21,199 nucleotides of DNA from CAYYJV01 sp964486395 (GTDB taxonomy: Bacteria > Patescibacteriota > Minisyncoccia > Minisyncoccales > MHMH01). The stretch lies in the NCBI GenBank assembly GCA_964486395.1, contig CAZALP010000007.1, positions 1 through 21,199 of the forward strand, in the 5' to 3' direction. Below are positions 20,419 to 21,199 of this stretch, in pieces; positions within the stretch are counted from its first letter, which is position 1; the number at the start of each line of letters is the position of its first letter. The notes beneath the pieces are model-generated. The model saw nothing but the letters and a program-made list of their open reading frames with translations, did not search any database and was not told where the DNA came from. The translations under genes and the position numbers were made by a program.

Positions 20419-20776
20419 AGTAAAATGCCAAGATTATAAAAACTGGGAGCAGCAGCCAAAGAAAAAAGACCGCAGCTCCCAAAAGAAACACCAAAATTTC
20501 CGTAAAAAGGCCGACTAAAATCAAAACACTTCTCACCAGAGCTCCCAATATTCTGGACATCAGATTAAAAATAAAGACATTGAGCCATCTTCCCGGATCA
20601 AAACCCCGGCCGTAAGAAGAACGATAGCGCCGCCAATGGGAAAAAAGAGTCTTCAGCAACAAAGGAACAGACCAGTAGTTCAAGTTAAAACGCAGGCAGT
20701 CTTTCCAGCCTTCCCAAATCGCCCTGGGCCTGTCCTTAAAATGCCACTGAAAGTATAAGAATAATATATTTCCCAT
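20396..20776 (-). CDS. Small hydrophobic membrane protein of unknown function
   Basis: I do not recognise a family. The N-terminal half is rich in Trp and Arg (WHFKDRPRAIWEGWKDCLRF; HWRRYRSSYGRGFDPGRW) and looks amphipathic or membrane-surface bound. The C-terminal half has about two hydrophobic helices (about 68-98 and 97-125). Two ATG codons are adjacent (20779 and 20776). The second lies 7 bases after a TACAAT -10 and is the better leaderless start (126 residues). The end overlaps the Clp-like start by 23 bp in another frame, so the two are probably coupled and may form one complex. Confidence 0.8.
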   Translation of the reverse strand: MGNILFLYFQWHFKDRPRAIWEGWKDCLRFNLNYWSVPLLLKTLFSHWRRYRSSYGRGFDPGRWLNVFIFNLMSRILGALVRSVLILVGLFTEILVFLLGAAVFFLWLLLPVFIILAFYYGFRILF

Positions 20777-20783
20777 CATCTTT

Positions 20784-20792
20784 ATTGTAACA
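20784..20792 (-). promoter_or_regulatory. Extended -10 promoter of the Clp-like operon
   Basis: Minus strand TG-T-TACAAT (20792-20784), directly after the T run of the terminator at 20792-20816. Transcription would start at or beside the ATG at 20776. No good -35 is present. Confidence 0.45.
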
Positions 20793-20816
20793 AAAAAGTT
20801 CTCAACAAGCGAGAAC
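20792..20816 (-). terminator. Rho-independent terminator after tRNA-Val
   Basis: Minus strand GTTCTC-GCTTGTT-GAGAAC followed by TTTTTT, 10 bp after the tRNA. Confidence 0.85.
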
Positions 20817-20826
20817 CTTCTCCGGG

Positions 20827-20900
20827 TGGGCGCATCCCGACTCGAACGGGAAACCTTTGCAATGTGAGTGCAACGCTCTAACCAGTTGAGCTATGCGCCC
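20827..20900 (-). tRNA. tRNA-Val (anticodon CAC)
   Basis: Minus strand: acceptor GGGCGCA with TGCGCCC, D arm TAGCTCAACTGGTTAGAGC, anticodon stem TTGCA/TGCAA around CTCACAT giving CAC, T arm with GTTCGAGTC, discriminator A. The following bases read CCC, so CCA is not encoded. Confidence 0.93.
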
Positions 20901-20911
20901 ATTCAAGCTTT

Positions 20912-20939
20912 ATTTTATCACGTTTTCATAAAAAAACAA
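20912..20939 (-). promoter_or_regulatory. Putative promoter of tRNA-Val
   Basis: Minus strand TTGTTT (20939-20934), a 16-bp spacer and TAAAAT (20917-20912), about 12 bases before the mature tRNA. Its -35 lies in the T run of the terminator at 20930-20971. Confidence 0.4.
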
Positions 20940-20971
20940 ATCTTTACAGCTTATCTGCTGCAAAGATTTGT
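20930..20971 (-). terminator. Strong rho-independent terminator of the TM-helix gene
   Basis: Minus strand ACAAATCTTTGCAGC-AGATAA-GCTGTAAAGATTTGT followed by a T run: a 15-bp stem with one G-U pair. It lies 25 bp after the stop at 20997. Confidence 0.92.
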
Positions 20972-20996
20972 CTAATATTTTCAAAATTATCTTTCC

Positions 20997-21199
20997 TTAC
21001 CCCTTAAGCTTTTTATACAAATCCCTCACAATCTCGCCAGCTACTTCCTTACCACCCAAACCAAAAGCAATTCCGGCAGAAATCACCAAAACAGCAATGA
21101 AGCCTGTAAACATAGTCAAAACCAAATCAGGAGCCACTTTCAGCTGCATCAAAATGGCCAAAATGGCAAAAATCCAAATGGACCACTTGACAATCACTC
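20997..21199 (-). CDS. TM-helix repeat / MscS-like small channel protein, C-terminal part
   Basis: Only the last 66 or so residues are in the window; the frame is open to the edge and the GTG near 21197 is probably an internal Val. Two hydrophobic helices are followed by GIAFGLGGKEVAGEIVRDLY, the hallmark of conserved TM-helix proteins related to mechanosensitive channels (CmpX/MscS-like). The protein is probably a membrane channel or a scaffold of unknown specificity. Confidence 0.75.
   Translation of the reverse strand, partial: VIVKWSIWIFAILAILMQLKVAPDLVLTMFTGFIAVLVISAGIAFGLGGKEVAGEIVRDLYKKLKG

Overview
The window reads as a chromosomal segment of a host-dependent or episymbiotic bacterium of the Candidate Phyla Radiation (Patescibacteria), most likely a Parcubacteria-type lineage. 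This is an inference from gene style: compact, overlapping genes; several genes with a -10 box almost touching the start codon and no Shine-Dalgarno; a short gamma-type DnaX; divergent Mur ligase and FtsL proteins; a membrane-anchored Clp-like ATPase; and a fatty-acid kinase/acyltransferase cluster with no fatty-acid synthesis genes in view. TGA is used as an ordinary stop (end of rmuC), so no recoding is visible. A run of exactly 100 N at 7683-7782 marks an assembly gap of unknown true length.

Layout. 1-72: tRNA-Gln (minus). 91-1206: dnaX (minus), with an odd duplicated and inverted 5' region up to 1381. 1397-4791: cysS, dnaB and recR (plus). 4792-6092: rplU coupled to rmuC (minus). 6217-9118: two plsY paralogues, a FakA-C/DegV fusion broken by the gap, and a DhaL-type FakA N-terminal protein (all minus). 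9218-11521: a Ca2+/cation antiporter and an M16 zinc peptidase (minus). 11671-16194: tRNA-Glu and a dcw-type division/wall cluster that, in transcription order, is mraZ-rsmH-ftsL-ftsI-Mur-ligase-like gene-tRNA-Glu. 16195-16572: a 378-bp gene-free control region. 16573-20779: a small membrane protein, a two-AAA membrane-anchored Clp-like ATPase and a DUF4015 glycoside-hydrolase-like protein. 20827-20900: tRNA-Val. 20997 to the window end: the C-terminal part of a TM-helix (mechanosensitive-channel-like) protein.

How the parts work together. DnaX, DnaB and RecR serve replication and repair; CysRS, L21 and the tRNAs serve translation. FakA and DegV/FakB proteins make acyl-phosphate from exogenous fatty acid, and PlsY transfers that acyl group to glycerol-3-phosphate, so 6217-9118 looks like a lipid-scavenging module. 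The mraZ operon has a strong promoter (TTGACT-17-TATAGT) overlapped by GTGG repeats spaced 10-11 bp apart; the same repeats also match DnaA boxes. The Clp-like operon may be an envelope quality-control unit whose first ATPase domain looks dead.

The most unusual items are the phased GTGG/DnaA-box array, the dnaX 5' duplication with a 15-bp inverted repeat, palindromic inserts inside recR and the DUF4015 gene, a promoter nested in a terminator ahead of plsY, an attenuator-like structure built from a copy of the tRNA-Glu 3' end, and pseudoenzyme-like active sites in the Mur ligase and the Clp D1 domain.
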